DNA of 64,000 bases from Amphibacillus cookii (GCF_016908375.1 NZ_JAFBDS010000008.1:124001-188000); one strand, 5' to 3'. Shown: positions 45,739 to 55,183, counted from the first letter of the stretch. Numbers and translations: made by a program. The notes: generated by a model not told the origin, from the letters alone.

Positions 45739-46662
45739 TTAAAATAAAATACGTGCCAGATAAACCACAAATGTGACGGTTACCGCACTGGCTAAGGTAG
45801 AAAATAAAACAATCTGAGCAGCAAAGTCAGAGTGATCACTATATTCTTGTGCAATAATCGCACTATTAACCGAAGTGGGCATTGCTGAAGCAATAAACAG
45901 AGCTTGAGCAGTTATTCCATCGAGCTGCACGACATATATAATGGCTAATGCAAGCAATGGCCCAATAATCAGCCGAATGATTAAACTAAAGTAAACCGTA
46001 GACATACCTGAGCTAAATTTGATCATCGCGACTTGCGCGCCCAAGGTCATCAATGCTGTTGCAATCATCGCATCAGCAATATAATTAGCCGGAATCAGTA
46101 TCAGTTCGGGTAACTCTACCTGCCATATGTTTAAACATATTCCAGCCAATAAACCATAGAGAACAGGCATGCGAAAATAACCAAGCATCGCCCGAAGCGC
46201 CCCTTTTTTAGCCGCTCTTAAAGAAAATATCCCATATGAAAACAGAAAAATATTTTGAAAAGTTAACGCCACAACTTGAATCGACATCGCATAAGGATCG
46301 CCTTGAAAGACGAGGTCATTAACAGGGACACCATAATTTCCTGAATTAAAAAACATCGCACTATTGGTGAAAATCGTTTGTTTATCTTTATTCATTTTTA
46401 ACCATCTACCGAATAAACGCGCAACGATAAAAAGGAGGATGACAAAAACGATAAAAAATAAAACGACACCGCCGAACACTTCACCAGACCATTCTGCATG
46501 GTATAAAGCATTAAAAATAAAGCCTGGCGCCAGAAAGTATATATTGATTTTAGCCAATGTTGGCAAATCCAGTTTAAATTTGATTTGTAACACATAACCA
46601 ATGAGCATCATCACAAAGATTGGCCCAATAATTTCACTTAAAATAAGTAATAATTCCGCCAT
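45739..46662 (-). CDS. AEC family transporter (auxin efflux carrier / MleP-type)
   Basis: This 307-residue membrane protein has about ten hydrophobic helices and the two halves typical for AEC carriers; conserved pieces are the PGFIFNALYHAEWSG stretch, FFNSGNYGVPVNDLVF in the first half and ASAMPTSVNSAIIAQEYS in the last. Bacterial members export malate, malonate or other organic anions. AGGGGGAA precedes ATG 46662. A terminator (46766-46800) belonging to a decayed gene lies just upstream. The substrate is not determined. Confidence 0.9.
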   Translation of the reverse strand: MAELLLILSEIIGPIFVMMLIGYVLQIKFKLDLPTLAKINIYFLAPGFIFNALYHAEWSGEVFGGVVLFFIVFVILLFIVARLFGRWLKMNKDKQTIFTNSAMFFNSGNYGVPVNDLVFQGDPYAMSIQVVALTFQNIFLFSYGIFSLRAAKKGALRAMLGYFRMPVLYGLLAGICLNIWQVELPELILIPANYIADAMIATALMTLGAQVAMIKFSSGMSTVYFSLIIRLIIGPLLALAIIYVVQLDGITAQALFIASAMPTSVNSAIIAQEYSDHSDFAAQIVLFSTLASAVTVTFVVYLARILF

Positions 46663-46765
46663 ACTATTCCCCCTATATTTGCTTTTTTAGTCGTCTTTTC
46701 ACTATTTTTCGCTTCGTTAAGTTATTAAAAATAAGGAAAGCTAATCAAACATTAAACCATAGAAA

Positions 46766-46800
46766 AAGCACTATGTCTGATGCTGTCAAACATAGCACTT
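46766..46800 (-). terminator. Terminator of the decayed sugar-binding protein gene
   Basis: On the minus strand AGTGCTATGT and ACATAGTGCT form the stem, extended by TGACAGCATCA, and are followed by TTTTTC. It lies 54 bases after the stop codon of the gene remnant at 46854. Confidence 0.75.
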
Positions 46801-46853
46801 ACTACTTCTAGTATAGCGGATTTACAGGGAGCTGTCATGGTTACTTGTACACT

Positions 46854-46966
46854 TACTCTTGTAAAATCTCTTCTGACCGATGAAATCCATCTGCGATAAT
46901 CGTTTCCTCAATATTGTTTTGATCAACAGCAATCGGTGTTAAGAAAACGGTAGCTATATTAAACAT
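46854..46966 (-). pseudogene. 3' remnant of a sugar ABC transporter substrate-binding protein gene (XylF-like)
   Basis: A minus-strand frame ending at TAA 46854 reads NIATVFLTPIAVDQNNIEET, then IIADGFHRSEEILQE. This strongly resembles the C-terminus of D-xylose-type (XylF) periplasmic binding proteins, where VxLxPxxVxxDNI and a final ADGFHKxEDI are usual. Upstream in frame there is a stop codon, and no further similarity is visible, so only the last ~35 codons survive, together with their terminator. The remainder of the 46663-47101 gap holds no other gene. Confidence 0.6.
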
Positions 46967-47101
46967 TCAATCAATTTGTAGCTACTACCTTTAAGGTGTT
47001 AAATCCAGAGTTTTAACCGTTTAACATGAAAAGAAGACGTAGCTTTCATTTGCTTCATGGATTATAATGGAAGGGTTATGAGTTATCGAAAGGATGTGAA
47101 T

Positions 47102-47419
47102 ATGATCGAGATCTTTATTTTATTAACGTTAGTGGGATTGTTTTTTATTAGCTTCGGTTGCGTGGTTTATTATTTCAAAGCAGGCGACATAATTAATTTT
47201 TTCAACCCTAAAAAACATGACAAAATAAAGGTTAGTCAGATTTTCGGACGTAACTTCACGCTCATTGGCCTCACTCACCTTTTATTAGCGATGGTTAGTT
47301 TACTTGTTGATGAACAAACATTAAACTTTTTATTAAAAATACTGTTTTTGTTTGTATTAATAGATGTCATTGCAACGGTGTATCAAATACTTGTTTACGC
47401 AAGACTTGATTCAGATTAA
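47102..47419 (+). CDS. Small membrane protein, DUF3784-like
   Basis: This 105-residue protein has three hydrophobic helices (residues ~3-25, 55-70 and 78-98). The sequence between helix 1 and 2, YYFKAGDIINFFNPKKHDKIKVSQIFGRNF, resembles the conserved loop of DUF3784 membrane proteins. AAAGGATGTGAAT precedes ATG 47102, which is preferred to the in-frame ATG at 47057 that has no RBS. It stands alone; function unknown. Confidence 0.65.
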   Translation: MIEIFILLTLVGLFFISFGCVVYYFKAGDIINFFNPKKHDKIKVSQIFGRNFTLIGLTHLLLAMVSLLVDEQTLNFLLKILFLFVLIDVIATVYQILVYARLDSD

Positions 47420-47484
47420 AAAGAATTACTCCCCATAACAAATAAGGCTTCGATCTTCTCATCATGAGAAGATCATCTATTATT

Positions 47485-47650
47485 ATAAAATAAACGTTCA
47501 AGCCGTGGACGGAGGGCTACATCACGTAGGTCATGCAGACGTTGCCATAGGATGTGGCGGTTTTAGTCTACGATCTCACCCACCAATTGTTTGTTAGTTG
47601 AGTGAATCAGTACACTAGCGGGCGGTTTACGGACGGTTATTTGTGGTAAA
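47485..47650 (+). repeat. R1 interspersed repeat, copy E
   Basis: The copy runs from ATAAAATAAACGTTCAAGC to GGTTATTTGTGGTAAA. It contains CTACATCACGTAGGTCATGCAGACG, GCCATAGGATGTGGC (compare GCCACAGGACGTGGC, where the loop and one pair change), GTTTTAGTCTACGATC, CACCCACCAA and AGTTGAGTGAATCAG. The CCACCTC hairpin is absent. The remaining sequence up to 47917 holds no other feature that I can support. Confidence 0.87.
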
Positions 47651-47917
47651 ATCAGGTGATGCCAGTCTACCTGAAAATTTCTCTGCATCAATTACCAAGC
47701 TTGATTTATGATCAATTATTCCTACACCGAAAAAGCTATCTATCGACTTCCATTATTACCTTGAATGTGATTCAATAATGAATATGACATCGCTTTCAGT
47801 TATTGGTTTGCGTTTGGTAAGCTAGATGGGCTGTGCTAGATTCATTTTACGAAAAGGTCATATTTTTCATTTGTTTACATGCATCAAACAGCTATTTACA
47901 AAAAAGGAGGGAAAAAC

Positions 47918-48700
47918 ATGGCGTATAGAATTGGAGAGATTGCTGAATTGTTTGGATTGAGTAAAGAAGCGATTAGGCATTATGAAAGGCTACATATTAT
48001 AAAGTCTAATAGAAATCCTCATAATAATTATCGTTTTTATGATGAAGAAGCAGTTAACACACTGAGAGTCGTACGATCCTATCGCTCGCTTAACTTTTCT
48101 CTGGATGAAATCATTGCCCTGATTAACACCCAAGAAAAAAAGGCGATGTTGAACGAATTGAATAGCAAAGAAAAAAAACTTAAGACAGAAATAGAGGCGT
48201 TAAAACAACAAATTGACATCATTCACCAACAAAAACACATGCTACAGCAATTAGATCATCAACTTGGAAAATATCAAATTAAAACAAAGCCTTCAACTTT
48301 ATGGTTGTCATATAACCATGAAAACAAAAAAGATATTTTATACAAAAATACAGAGTACAGCTGGTCAAAACAGATGCCGAGCACAAGAATATCCGCGCGT
48401 TATGTGTTAAATAAAGATGAAATTACGAGTATACCTGGATTTTGTATCTCATCTAAAGATGCCGAAAAAGCTAACTTGGATCATAATGGATATATTAAAG
48501 AATTCCCGTCTTGTAAAGCCGTTCACACTGTAATGACAAGTAACCTAGCTTTTGATCAATACATTGATGAAACGTGGATTAATAAGCTTCTTCAACATGA
48601 GAAAGAACACGGGTTGCAAACGAGTAATGAAATATTATCGATGGGTATCATAAAAATTGGAGACCAATATTATTTTGAAATTTGGCACCCACTCATTTAA
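47918..48700 (+). CDS. MerR family transcriptional regulator with GyrI-like effector domain
   Basis: This 260-residue regulator starts MAYRIGEIAELFGLSKEAIRHYERLHII, the MerR winged helix-turn-helix, followed by a long dimerisation coiled coil (~75-125) and a C-terminal domain (~135-260) that resembles GyrI/BmrR-type ligand-binding domains (ends GIIKIGDQYYFEIWHPLI). AAAAAGGAGGG precedes ATG 47918, which is preferred to the ATG 39 bases upstream. It lies 205 bases upstream of a flavin-dependent reductase gene in the same orientation and may regulate it; this is inferred from proximity only. Confidence 0.85.
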   Translation: MAYRIGEIAELFGLSKEAIRHYERLHIIKSNRNPHNNYRFYDEEAVNTLRVVRSYRSLNFSLDEIIALINTQEKKAMLNELNSKEKKLKTEIEALKQQIDIIHQQKHMLQQLDHQLGKYQIKTKPSTLWLSYNHENKKDILYKNTEYSWSKQMPSTRISARYVLNKDEITSIPGFCISSKDAEKANLDHNGYIKEFPSCKAVHTVMTSNLAFDQYIDETWINKLLQHEKEHGLQTSNEILSMGIIKIGDQYYFEIWHPLI

Positions 48701-48905
48701 AAAAACATATTGACCATACAATAGCTTGATGGTTTAGGATGGAGTAGAAAAAGGTAGCTACTTTTTATCTCTAAAGGACAAATGACCTCTATTCATTTCA
48801 CTTATTAATCAGATACGTATCTAAATACTTGTGAATTATATCACATGATCAATGAGGTAAAGTCATTACAGCAATTCAACAGACAAATTAGAATGGAGAT
48901 TTTTT

Positions 48906-50822
48906 ATGAAGAAAAGAAGAGCACTAAAACACGTACTTATCCTATTCCTATGCTTTATCATGATGGTCATAACCGGGTGTTCAGACAGAGAGACAACAAA
49001 TGATGAGGAAAAAATTTCATTTGAGCCTGGCACTTATACAGCTGAAATAGATGGAAATAACGGTCCTATTACAGTGGAAGTTACTTTTTCTGCCGATAAA
49101 ATAGAGAACGTAACTATCGTTGAGCATTCCGAAACGGAAGGTTTAGGCGACGACGCTATGGAAACAATCGCAAGTTTAGTCGTAGAAGAACAATCACTTG
49201 ATGTCGATACCGTGACCGGAGCAACAGTTGCCAGTGATGCGATATTGAAAGCTGTGGAAGACGCAGTTACTCAAGCGAATGGTAATGTATTAGCATTAAA
49301 AAATGATCAGTCAGAGAAAGAAACGGAAACGTTAGAGGCTGACGTAGCAGTTATCGGCGCGGGGACTTCTGGAACCTCAGCAGCTATCTCTGCTGCAGAT
49401 CAAGGTGCTAAAGTCATTTTAATTGAAAAAACAGGCGTTATTGGTGGCGCAAGTAACTATTCTTGGGCAGGAAAATTCTATAATTCTTCTATCTCACTAG
49501 AAAATGATGTGGAAATTGATGTTGAAAAAGAAATTTCTGATTGGATAGAAAATAATCATTGGCGAGTAGATGCTTCTGTCATTAGAGAATATGTAACCAA
49601 ATCTGGTGAAACCTATGATTGGTTAAAGGAAAAAGGCTATGAGACAAGCTTCCTTAATTATAATAATGAACCCCTTCATGTCTTACCTCCATATGAAGAA
49701 CGTGAAGGATTGTTAAGAGCCATGCTGGCTAACTCCGTTGAAAAAAATGATGGGCAAATTATAACTGAGACAACAGCTAAGGAACTCATTACAGATCAAG
49801 ATGGAAATGTTGTTGGTGTGATAGCTGAAAAAAAAGATGGGACAACACTAGAAATTAAGGCCAATAGTGTCGTGATGGCTACAGGAGGATACGCAGGAAA
49901 TCCTGAAATGGTTAAAGAACACTTTGAATTTGAGGGTCCAAATGGTGGTTTAAGTCAAAACGTTGGAGAAGGGTTACACATGGCTTGGGATGTTGGAGCT
50001 AAGGTGCCGATTAATTTAGGTGGACAAATGCTCCATCAAACACTAGCAAAAGCAACACATGATTTAAAAGCAGATTATGAACCTTTTCAAGCAAGCTACC
50101 CATTAATGCTAACTTATTTGCCAAACTTTATGAATGTTGGACCATCTGGCGCAAGATTTAGAGATGAGGAAGCGACATTAACTGCAGTGGCAGCTGCCAA
50201 TACAAGTGCTTTCCAAGGTGCTTATCATTATGTTATTTTGTCCAAGACACAAATTGAAAAATTAACAGCCGATGGAATGAATGGGGTACAAGCACCAGTA
50301 CTTCCGGGGATGCCTCCAGAGTTCTATGCTGATTTTGCTGATCAATTCACATTGGAAACCCCTTGGACTGACGCACAAGAAGTTTTTGATAAAATGGTCG
50401 AAAATGGGGATGGATTTAAAGGGGACACCATCGAAGCGTTAGCAGAAAATGCGGGAATGGATGTTGAACTATTTACTGATACATTCACGCTTTACGAAGA
50501 AGCAACCGAAACAGGGGTAGACACCGAATTTGGTAAATCTGAAGATTATTTGCTTTCATATGATGAAGGCCCTTACTATGCGATTACTGCTGAAGTCAAT
50601 AATTTAGGTTCTGTCGGCGGACTAGTAATCAATAAAAATTTCCAAGTTCTAGACGACAGCCGAATTCCTATCAAAGGTTTATATGCTGTAGGTTTAGAGT
50701 CTGAAGGTGTCATGTTCAATGATACCTACGTTGGTAATGGGGTTGGTGTTGGCTATGCGTTTACATCTGGACGATTAGGTGGCGAACATGCAGCAACTGA
50801 TGCGCTAGCAACAAATGAATAA
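48906..50822 (+). CDS. Lipoprotein FAD/FMN reductase of the fumarate/urocanate reductase family
   Basis: This 638-residue protein has a lipoprotein signal (lipobox VITGC, Cys ~25), an FMN-binding domain (~40-125) with the covalent flavinylation motif DTVTGATVAS, and a FAD-binding fumarate reductase-type domain (~145-635) with AVIGAGTSGTSAAISAADQGAKV, VVMATGGYAG and GLYAVGLESEGVMF. No heme-binding CxxCH is present. Related proteins reduce fumarate, urocanate or cinnamate analogues outside the membrane with electrons from a quinone/flavin chain. GGAGATTTTTT precedes ATG 48906. Repeat copy F begins at its stop codon. Confidence 0.9.
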   Translation: MKKRRALKHVLILFLCFIMMVITGCSDRETTNDEEKISFEPGTYTAEIDGNNGPITVEVTFSADKIENVTIVEHSETEGLGDDAMETIASLVVEEQSLDVDTVTGATVASDAILKAVEDAVTQANGNVLALKNDQSEKETETLEADVAVIGAGTSGTSAAISAADQGAKVILIEKTGVIGGASNYSWAGKFYNSSISLENDVEIDVEKEISDWIENNHWRVDASVIREYVTKSGETYDWLKEKGYETSFLNYNNEPLHVLPPYEEREGLLRAMLANSVEKNDGQIITETTAKELITDQDGNVVGVIAEKKDGTTLEIKANSVVMATGGYAGNPEMVKEHFEFEGPNGGLSQNVGEGLHMAWDVGAKVPINLGGQMLHQTLAKATHDLKADYEPFQASYPLMLTYLPNFMNVGPSGARFRDEEATLTAVAAANTSAFQGAYHYVILSKTQIEKLTADGMNGVQAPVLPGMPPEFYADFADQFTLETPWTDAQEVFDKMVENGDGFKGDTIEALAENAGMDVELFTDTFTLYEEATETGVDTEFGKSEDYLLSYDEGPYYAITAEVNNLGSVGGLVINKNFQVLDDSRIPIKGLYAVGLESEGVMFNDTYVGNGVGVGYAFTSGRLGGEHAATDALATNE

Positions 50823-50959
50823 AACGCAGCTTCAATTAGTGCGCAGAGGACTACAGGATCTAGGTCATGCAGACGTGGCGGTTTTAGTCTACGATTTTAC
50901 CCGCCCACTGATAGTTAGTTGAGTGAATCCGGACATGAGCGTCCGTTAGTTGTGATAAA
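50819..50959 (+). repeat. R1 interspersed repeat, copy F
   Basis: It begins ATAAAACGCAGCTTCAATT; the TAA is the stop codon of the reductase gene. Central hairpin CTACAGGATCTAG, GTTTTAGTCTACGATT, ACCCGCCCACTG and AGTTGAGTGAATCCGGAC are present, and it ends AGTTGTGATAAA. The GCCAC/GTGGC hairpin is collapsed to GACGTGGC. Confidence 0.87.
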
Positions 50960-50978
50960 TAACTAAAACAAAAGAAAT

Positions 50979-51019
50979 GCCAGTGCCACCCCTATTCGGG
51001 AAGACACTGGCACTTTTTT
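50979..51019. terminator. Terminator between the reductase and lysR-type gene
   Basis: TGCCAGTG and CACTGGCA, extended by further pairs, form a stem followed by a run of seven T on the plus strand. It ends the reductase transcript and can also serve the convergent LysR gene. Confidence 0.85.
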
Positions 51020-51057
51020 TGTGGTATGTTACTGTTCGACAAACGCCGGTCGGGCAC

Positions 51058-51942
51058 TTATCGATATGAAGTTTGAATCAAATGCATAAATGATATGATT
51101 GTTTGATCTACTTTCATATCTTTTCTCACGACAAAGCCAACTTCCCATACTGCAGTTTCTACATCAATAGGAATACTGACGATTGTATTATATTGTTTTA
51201 TATCTGTTAGGCTACCAATAAAAATAAATACCCCTTTATTTAAGGAAACAAAGTCGTAGGCTAGATTTAAATCATGACTAAGTTTACTGTATACCCTTGG
51301 TGTAACGCCCTCCGCTTGAAAATGCTTATGTACAACTTGTGGCATACGAAATGTGTCATCGATTAAAATAAGCTGTTCATTTTTCAAATCGGTAAACGTT
51401 AGACTCTCTTTTTTAGAGATAGGATTCGCTTTATTAACCACTGCGACGAGTTGATGTTTCATTAAGGGAAAATAAGAAAAATCCGCTTCATTACTTGGGT
51501 TAACGGTAATAGCCATATCAAGTGTCCCTTCTAAAACATTTGATTCGCACACTTTATCAACATATTCAAAAATGTCGAGATTGATTCCCATGTAATCTCT
51601 CGCTAAATTTATAATATCTTCAATTCCTAATATTCTTAATGTTCCAGGAGAGAACCCAATTTTTAGTTTGCTTTTGTCACCTGCCATTTTAGCATATATA
51701 TCCATTTGAAACGCATCAAACTGTTCTATTATGTTCTCTGCTTTTTCGTAAAAATACTCACCAAATTCTGTTAGTGTTACCCCGCGGGAATTCCGATAAA
51801 ATAATAGAATTCCTAATTGCTTTTCTATATTATTAATTGTTCTACTCAGGGCCTGTTGTGTAATAAAAAGTTCCTTTGCAGCCCTTGTTAAATTTTTAGT
51901 TTGACATACCTTTAAAAAACACTTTAACTCCGCAATATCCAT
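51058..51942 (-). CDS. LysR family transcriptional regulator
   Basis: The product has 294 residues with an N-terminal helix-turn-helix (LKCFLKVCQTKNLTRAAKELFITQQALSRTINNIEKQLG, ~5-45) and a periplasmic-binding-protein-like effector domain (~90-294; SKLKIGFSPGTL). GAGGTGACGAC precedes ATG 51942. It follows the alcohol dehydrogenase gene on the same strand by 107 bases and probably regulates the dehydrogenase/old-yellow-enzyme genes upstream. The inducer is unknown. Confidence 0.93.
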   Translation of the reverse strand: MDIAELKCFLKVCQTKNLTRAAKELFITQQALSRTINNIEKQLGILLFYRNSRGVTLTEFGEYFYEKAENIIEQFDAFQMDIYAKMAGDKSKLKIGFSPGTLRILGIEDIINLARDYMGINLDIFEYVDKVCESNVLEGTLDMAITVNPSNEADFSYFPLMKHQLVAVVNKANPISKKESLTFTDLKNEQLILIDDTFRMPQVVHKHFQAEGVTPRVYSKLSHDLNLAYDFVSLNKGVFIFIGSLTDIKQYNTIVSIPIDVETAVWEVGFVVRKDMKVDQTIISFMHLIQTSYR

Positions 51943-52048
51943 GTCGTCACCTCAAACAAAGTAAGAGCCTGTATCTAATATTATACAGGCCCCTAACAAA
52001 GAATGCGCATTTAATTGTGAACATTAAAACAACAAAATAGTGATGCCG

Positions 52049-53191
52049 TTAATAACATTCGTATATCGTTTCTAAAATGCCAGTTAGCTCTTCTTTTGAG
52101 GGCTCTCTTGGCACATATTGAAAGCAAGCATCCTCCGTGACTTTACGAGCTAACGTTACGAGCTCATCCTTTGAAATACCAAGATCCTTAATCGAAGGAA
52201 TTCCAATATTTTTAATAAGCTCTCGTATTGCACCGGCGACAATTTCCCCAATCTCATCATCACCTTCTGTCCCCTTAAATGACAGACCCATAGCCTCTCC
52301 TATTAGTTGGACTTTATCAGGTCTAACCTTCGCCGAATACTTCAACACTTCTGGTATCGCTAAGGCGCAAATAACACCATGTGTCTTATGGAATGCCGCA
52401 CCTACTGTATGAGAAATCGCATGTCCAAGGTGAACGAGAGCATCATTAAATGCGATGCCAGCAAAATTGCTTGCCAACAAGAGCTCTTCGCGTGCTTTCA
52501 TATTTTCTCCATTAGAAACGGCAATTGGAAGATATGTGGTCACTTTCTTTATCGCTTCAAATGCTAAGAGATCAGATTTAGGGTTCGGATCCTTTGTGGT
52601 AATTGCCTCAGCAGCTTGTGCAAATGCATCCATCCCCGTATAAGCTGTTATACTAGGCGGCATACTAACCGTCACCTCTGGATCTAATATTCCTAAAGTT
52701 GCAGGACAAAGCACAGCATTTTTCACATTATGAACCGTATCGGTTATCACACCCATTATCGTGCTCTCACTTCCAGTTCCTGCTGTTGTTGGAATTAGGA
52801 TCAAAGGAACGCCTGGCTTGTAAACAGGATTCCCTAAATATTGATTAATTGGAAGAGGATTATTCACTAAAACATTTATTGCCTTTCCCACATCCATTAC
52901 ACTCCCACCACCTAGTGCAACAATCCCATCTATTTGTTCAGTCTTAGCGAGCTCACCACCTTGGTTTACAATATAATCAGACGGATCAGGTACGACTTGA
53001 TTAAAAGAGACAACTTCGATACCTGAATCGAATAAACTCTTTTTACAGGCAGTATTTCCCGCTAATTTAGAAACCGTTTCATCCGAAACAAGCATCACCT
53101 TTTTACAACCTAGGTTCTTCGCTTCCTCACCTACTAATTGAATAGATCCGTTCCCAAAAATGATAGGGCATAATTGTGTATATTTGTTCAC
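52049..53191 (-). CDS. Iron-containing (group III) alcohol dehydrogenase
   Basis: This 380-residue enzyme has the NAD-binding GGGSVMDVGKAI, LIPTTAGTGSE and the metal-ligand region GMDAFAQAAEAI and LVHLGHAISHTVGAAFHKTHGVICA, in which Asp and three His bind Fe2+. It should interconvert alcohols and aldehydes with NAD(P)H. GTG 53191 lies eight bases after GAGGAG and is preferred to GTG 53200, which overlaps the RBS. It lies 25 bases after the flavin oxidoreductase gene on the same strand, suggesting one transcript and a common reductive pathway. Confidence 0.92.
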   Translation of the reverse strand: MNKYTQLCPIIFGNGSIQLVGEEAKNLGCKKVMLVSDETVSKLAGNTACKKSLFDSGIEVVSFNQVVPDPSDYIVNQGGELAKTEQIDGIVALGGGSVMDVGKAINVLVNNPLPINQYLGNPVYKPGVPLILIPTTAGTGSESTIMGVITDTVHNVKNAVLCPATLGILDPEVTVSMPPSITAYTGMDAFAQAAEAITTKDPNPKSDLLAFEAIKKVTTYLPIAVSNGENMKAREELLLASNFAGIAFNDALVHLGHAISHTVGAAFHKTHGVICALAIPEVLKYSAKVRPDKVQLIGEAMGLSFKGTEGDDEIGEIVAGAIRELIKNIGIPSIKDLGISKDELVTLARKVTEDACFQYVPREPSKEELTGILETIYECY

Positions 53192-53215
53192 GACAATCAC
53201 TCCTCTTCTTTCATA

Positions 53216-55183
53216 TTAAAGATTATAGGCACTCAGGTAACCTGCTTCCATAGCATCTCTTATTCTTCCAGGATGTTTGGCATCTCCAAGTATTTTAACC
53301 TTTTTAAAACTTGATTGAATCTCGTCTACTAATTCCGTATTAGATTTTGTTCCAAGAGAAATCACGACATTATCAAATTGAAACGTTTTCATTTCTCCAG
53401 TTTCTAGCGCTTCAAAACTAACATGCTCTTCATCAAGACCGATTAGCTTATGTTTAGGGTACATAGCAACATCGAATTGTCCAATATGGGTCATCACATC
53501 CATTAGATTTTGGAAGTATATCCCGTTGCCTAAATGCTCCTCCATCTCAAATATACTAACGTCATTACCCGCTTCTGCTAATAGATGAGCAACTTCCAGA
53601 CCCGTCATTCCTGATCCGACTACACCTACTTTTTTATCCTTCAGCTTGATTTTCCCACTTAGAATATCAGTTGGTTTCAGCACTTGTTCCCCATTGGCAC
53701 CTGGAATCGAACCTGGAATGAAGGGAGTGGAGCCTTGAGCAACAAATATGGCATATGGATTTAATTTTTTTAATTCTTCAAGAGTTGGTGCTGTATTTAG
53801 TCTTATTTCTACTGCTAATTTTTCTGTTTGAGCTTTTAAATAATCAATCAACCACGTAATCTTTTCTTTATTTGGTGGTTTGTTAGCTAACTCTAACTGT
53901 CCACCTATGTGATCATTTTTCTCAAAAACGACTGGCTTAAATTTACGCTTTGCTAATAGTCTCGCGGCTTCTAATCCAGCAGGACCCGCACCTAATACCG
54001 CCACTATTCGACCATCTCCATCTTCCTTTAAGCGGCTATACTCTAATTCTCGTCCTGCTTCAATATTAATGGCACATTGACAAGGCGCTTGAGATTGATC
54101 TGCTCCCATTAATGTTTCCATACAGACAAGACAGGAAATACATTTTCTTATTTCATCTATCCGACCGTCTTTCGCTTTATTGGACCACTCTGCATCTGCA
54201 AAATGCTGTCTTGCGGAACCTACGAAGTCTACTTTCCCTTCTGCAATAATCTGATCAGCATACGCAGGCTCTCTAATAACAGCCACCCCAATAACCGGTA
54301 TATTAACTGCTTTTTTTATCGTTTCTGAAAGATGAATTTTCCAGCCTTGCTCAAAAGACGAAGGTTCCCAAGCTGTGTTCATGGTCTCATACGTCCCTGA
54401 ACTTACATCAATTGCGTCTACTCCGAGTTCCTCAAGGCGCTTCGCTATCCTGACGCTTTCAGGCAACTGCAAACCATCTTCAGGATGTCCTACTGTATTT
54501 GTGAATTCTTCTACAGATAGCCGCACGATTAAAGGATAATCTTTTCCGCATCGCTCTCTTATACCGATAACTATTTCTTCTAAAAATCGCATTCTATTTT
54601 CTAAACTTCCACCATATTCATCTGCTCTTTTATTGGCGCGAGGGCTTAAAAATTCATGAATTAAATAGCCATGAGCACCATGTACTTCTACGCCATCAAT
54701 GTCAGCTTTATTCAATCTGACAGCAGCATCAACAAACTTCTCTACCATCTCTGCTATCTCAGCTTTTGTCATAGCTACAGCAGGCTGATGAACTGCTGGA
54801 CATTCCACAGCACTCGGTGCCATCATCGGTAAGTTTTGGTTCAATGCACTTATCCCCTGTCTCCCTGGATGATAGATTTGTACAATCACCTTTCCGTCGT
54901 GTTGATGGATCTTATCTGATAATTTTTTAAGACCAGGGATGTATTTATCATCAGCCACAGATATTTGATGCGAATTGCCTCGTCCCCTTTCCTGATCTAC
55001 AAAGGCGCACTCTGTAATAATAGTCCCTACCCCGCCCTTTGCCCTTGCCTCGTAAAAAGCAATATCCTTTTCAGAAACGCTACCGTCATCATTTGCTAAA
55101 TAGTTTCCCATTGCGGTCATAACGATCCTGTTTGGTGTAACCATTGTTCCTATTCTCCCTGTAGAAAATAGATGTTTCAACAT
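53216..55183 (-). CDS. NADH:flavin oxidoreductase / 2,4-dienoyl-CoA reductase-like (FadH family)
   Basis: This 655-residue enzyme combines an old-yellow-enzyme TIM barrel with FMN (~1-350; MVTPNRIVMTAMGNYL, GVEVHGAHGYLIHEFLSPRANKR), a 4Fe-4S site (CISCLVCMETLMG...CQC, ~345-370), and a C-terminal flavin/NAD module (VAVLGAGPAGLEAARLLAKR; VGVVGSGMTGLEVAHLLAEAG). The family includes FadH, enoate reductases and trimethylamine dehydrogenase-like enzymes that reduce C=C bonds. The conserved active-site His-Gly-Ala-His is retained. AGGAGG precedes ATG 55183. It is the first gene of an operon with the alcohol dehydrogenase; the substrate is unknown. Confidence 0.92.
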   Translation of the reverse strand: MLKHLFSTGRIGTMVTPNRIVMTAMGNYLANDDGSVSEKDIAFYEARAKGGVGTIITECAFVDQERGRGNSHQISVADDKYIPGLKKLSDKIHQHDGKVIVQIYHPGRQGISALNQNLPMMAPSAVECPAVHQPAVAMTKAEIAEMVEKFVDAAVRLNKADIDGVEVHGAHGYLIHEFLSPRANKRADEYGGSLENRMRFLEEIVIGIRERCGKDYPLIVRLSVEEFTNTVGHPEDGLQLPESVRIAKRLEELGVDAIDVSSGTYETMNTAWEPSSFEQGWKIHLSETIKKAVNIPVIGVAVIREPAYADQIIAEGKVDFVGSARQHFADAEWSNKAKDGRIDEIRKCISCLVCMETLMGADQSQAPCQCAINIEAGRELEYSRLKEDGDGRIVAVLGAGPAGLEAARLLAKRKFKPVVFEKNDHIGGQLELANKPPNKEKITWLIDYLKAQTEKLAVEIRLNTAPTLEELKKLNPYAIFVAQGSTPFIPGSIPGANGEQVLKPTDILSGKIKLKDKKVGVVGSGMTGLEVAHLLAEAGNDVSIFEMEEHLGNGIYFQNLMDVMTHIGQFDVAMYPKHKLIGLDEEHVSFEALETGEMKTFQFDNVVISLGTKSNTELVDEIQSSFKKVKILGDAKHPGRIRDAMEAGYLSAYNL

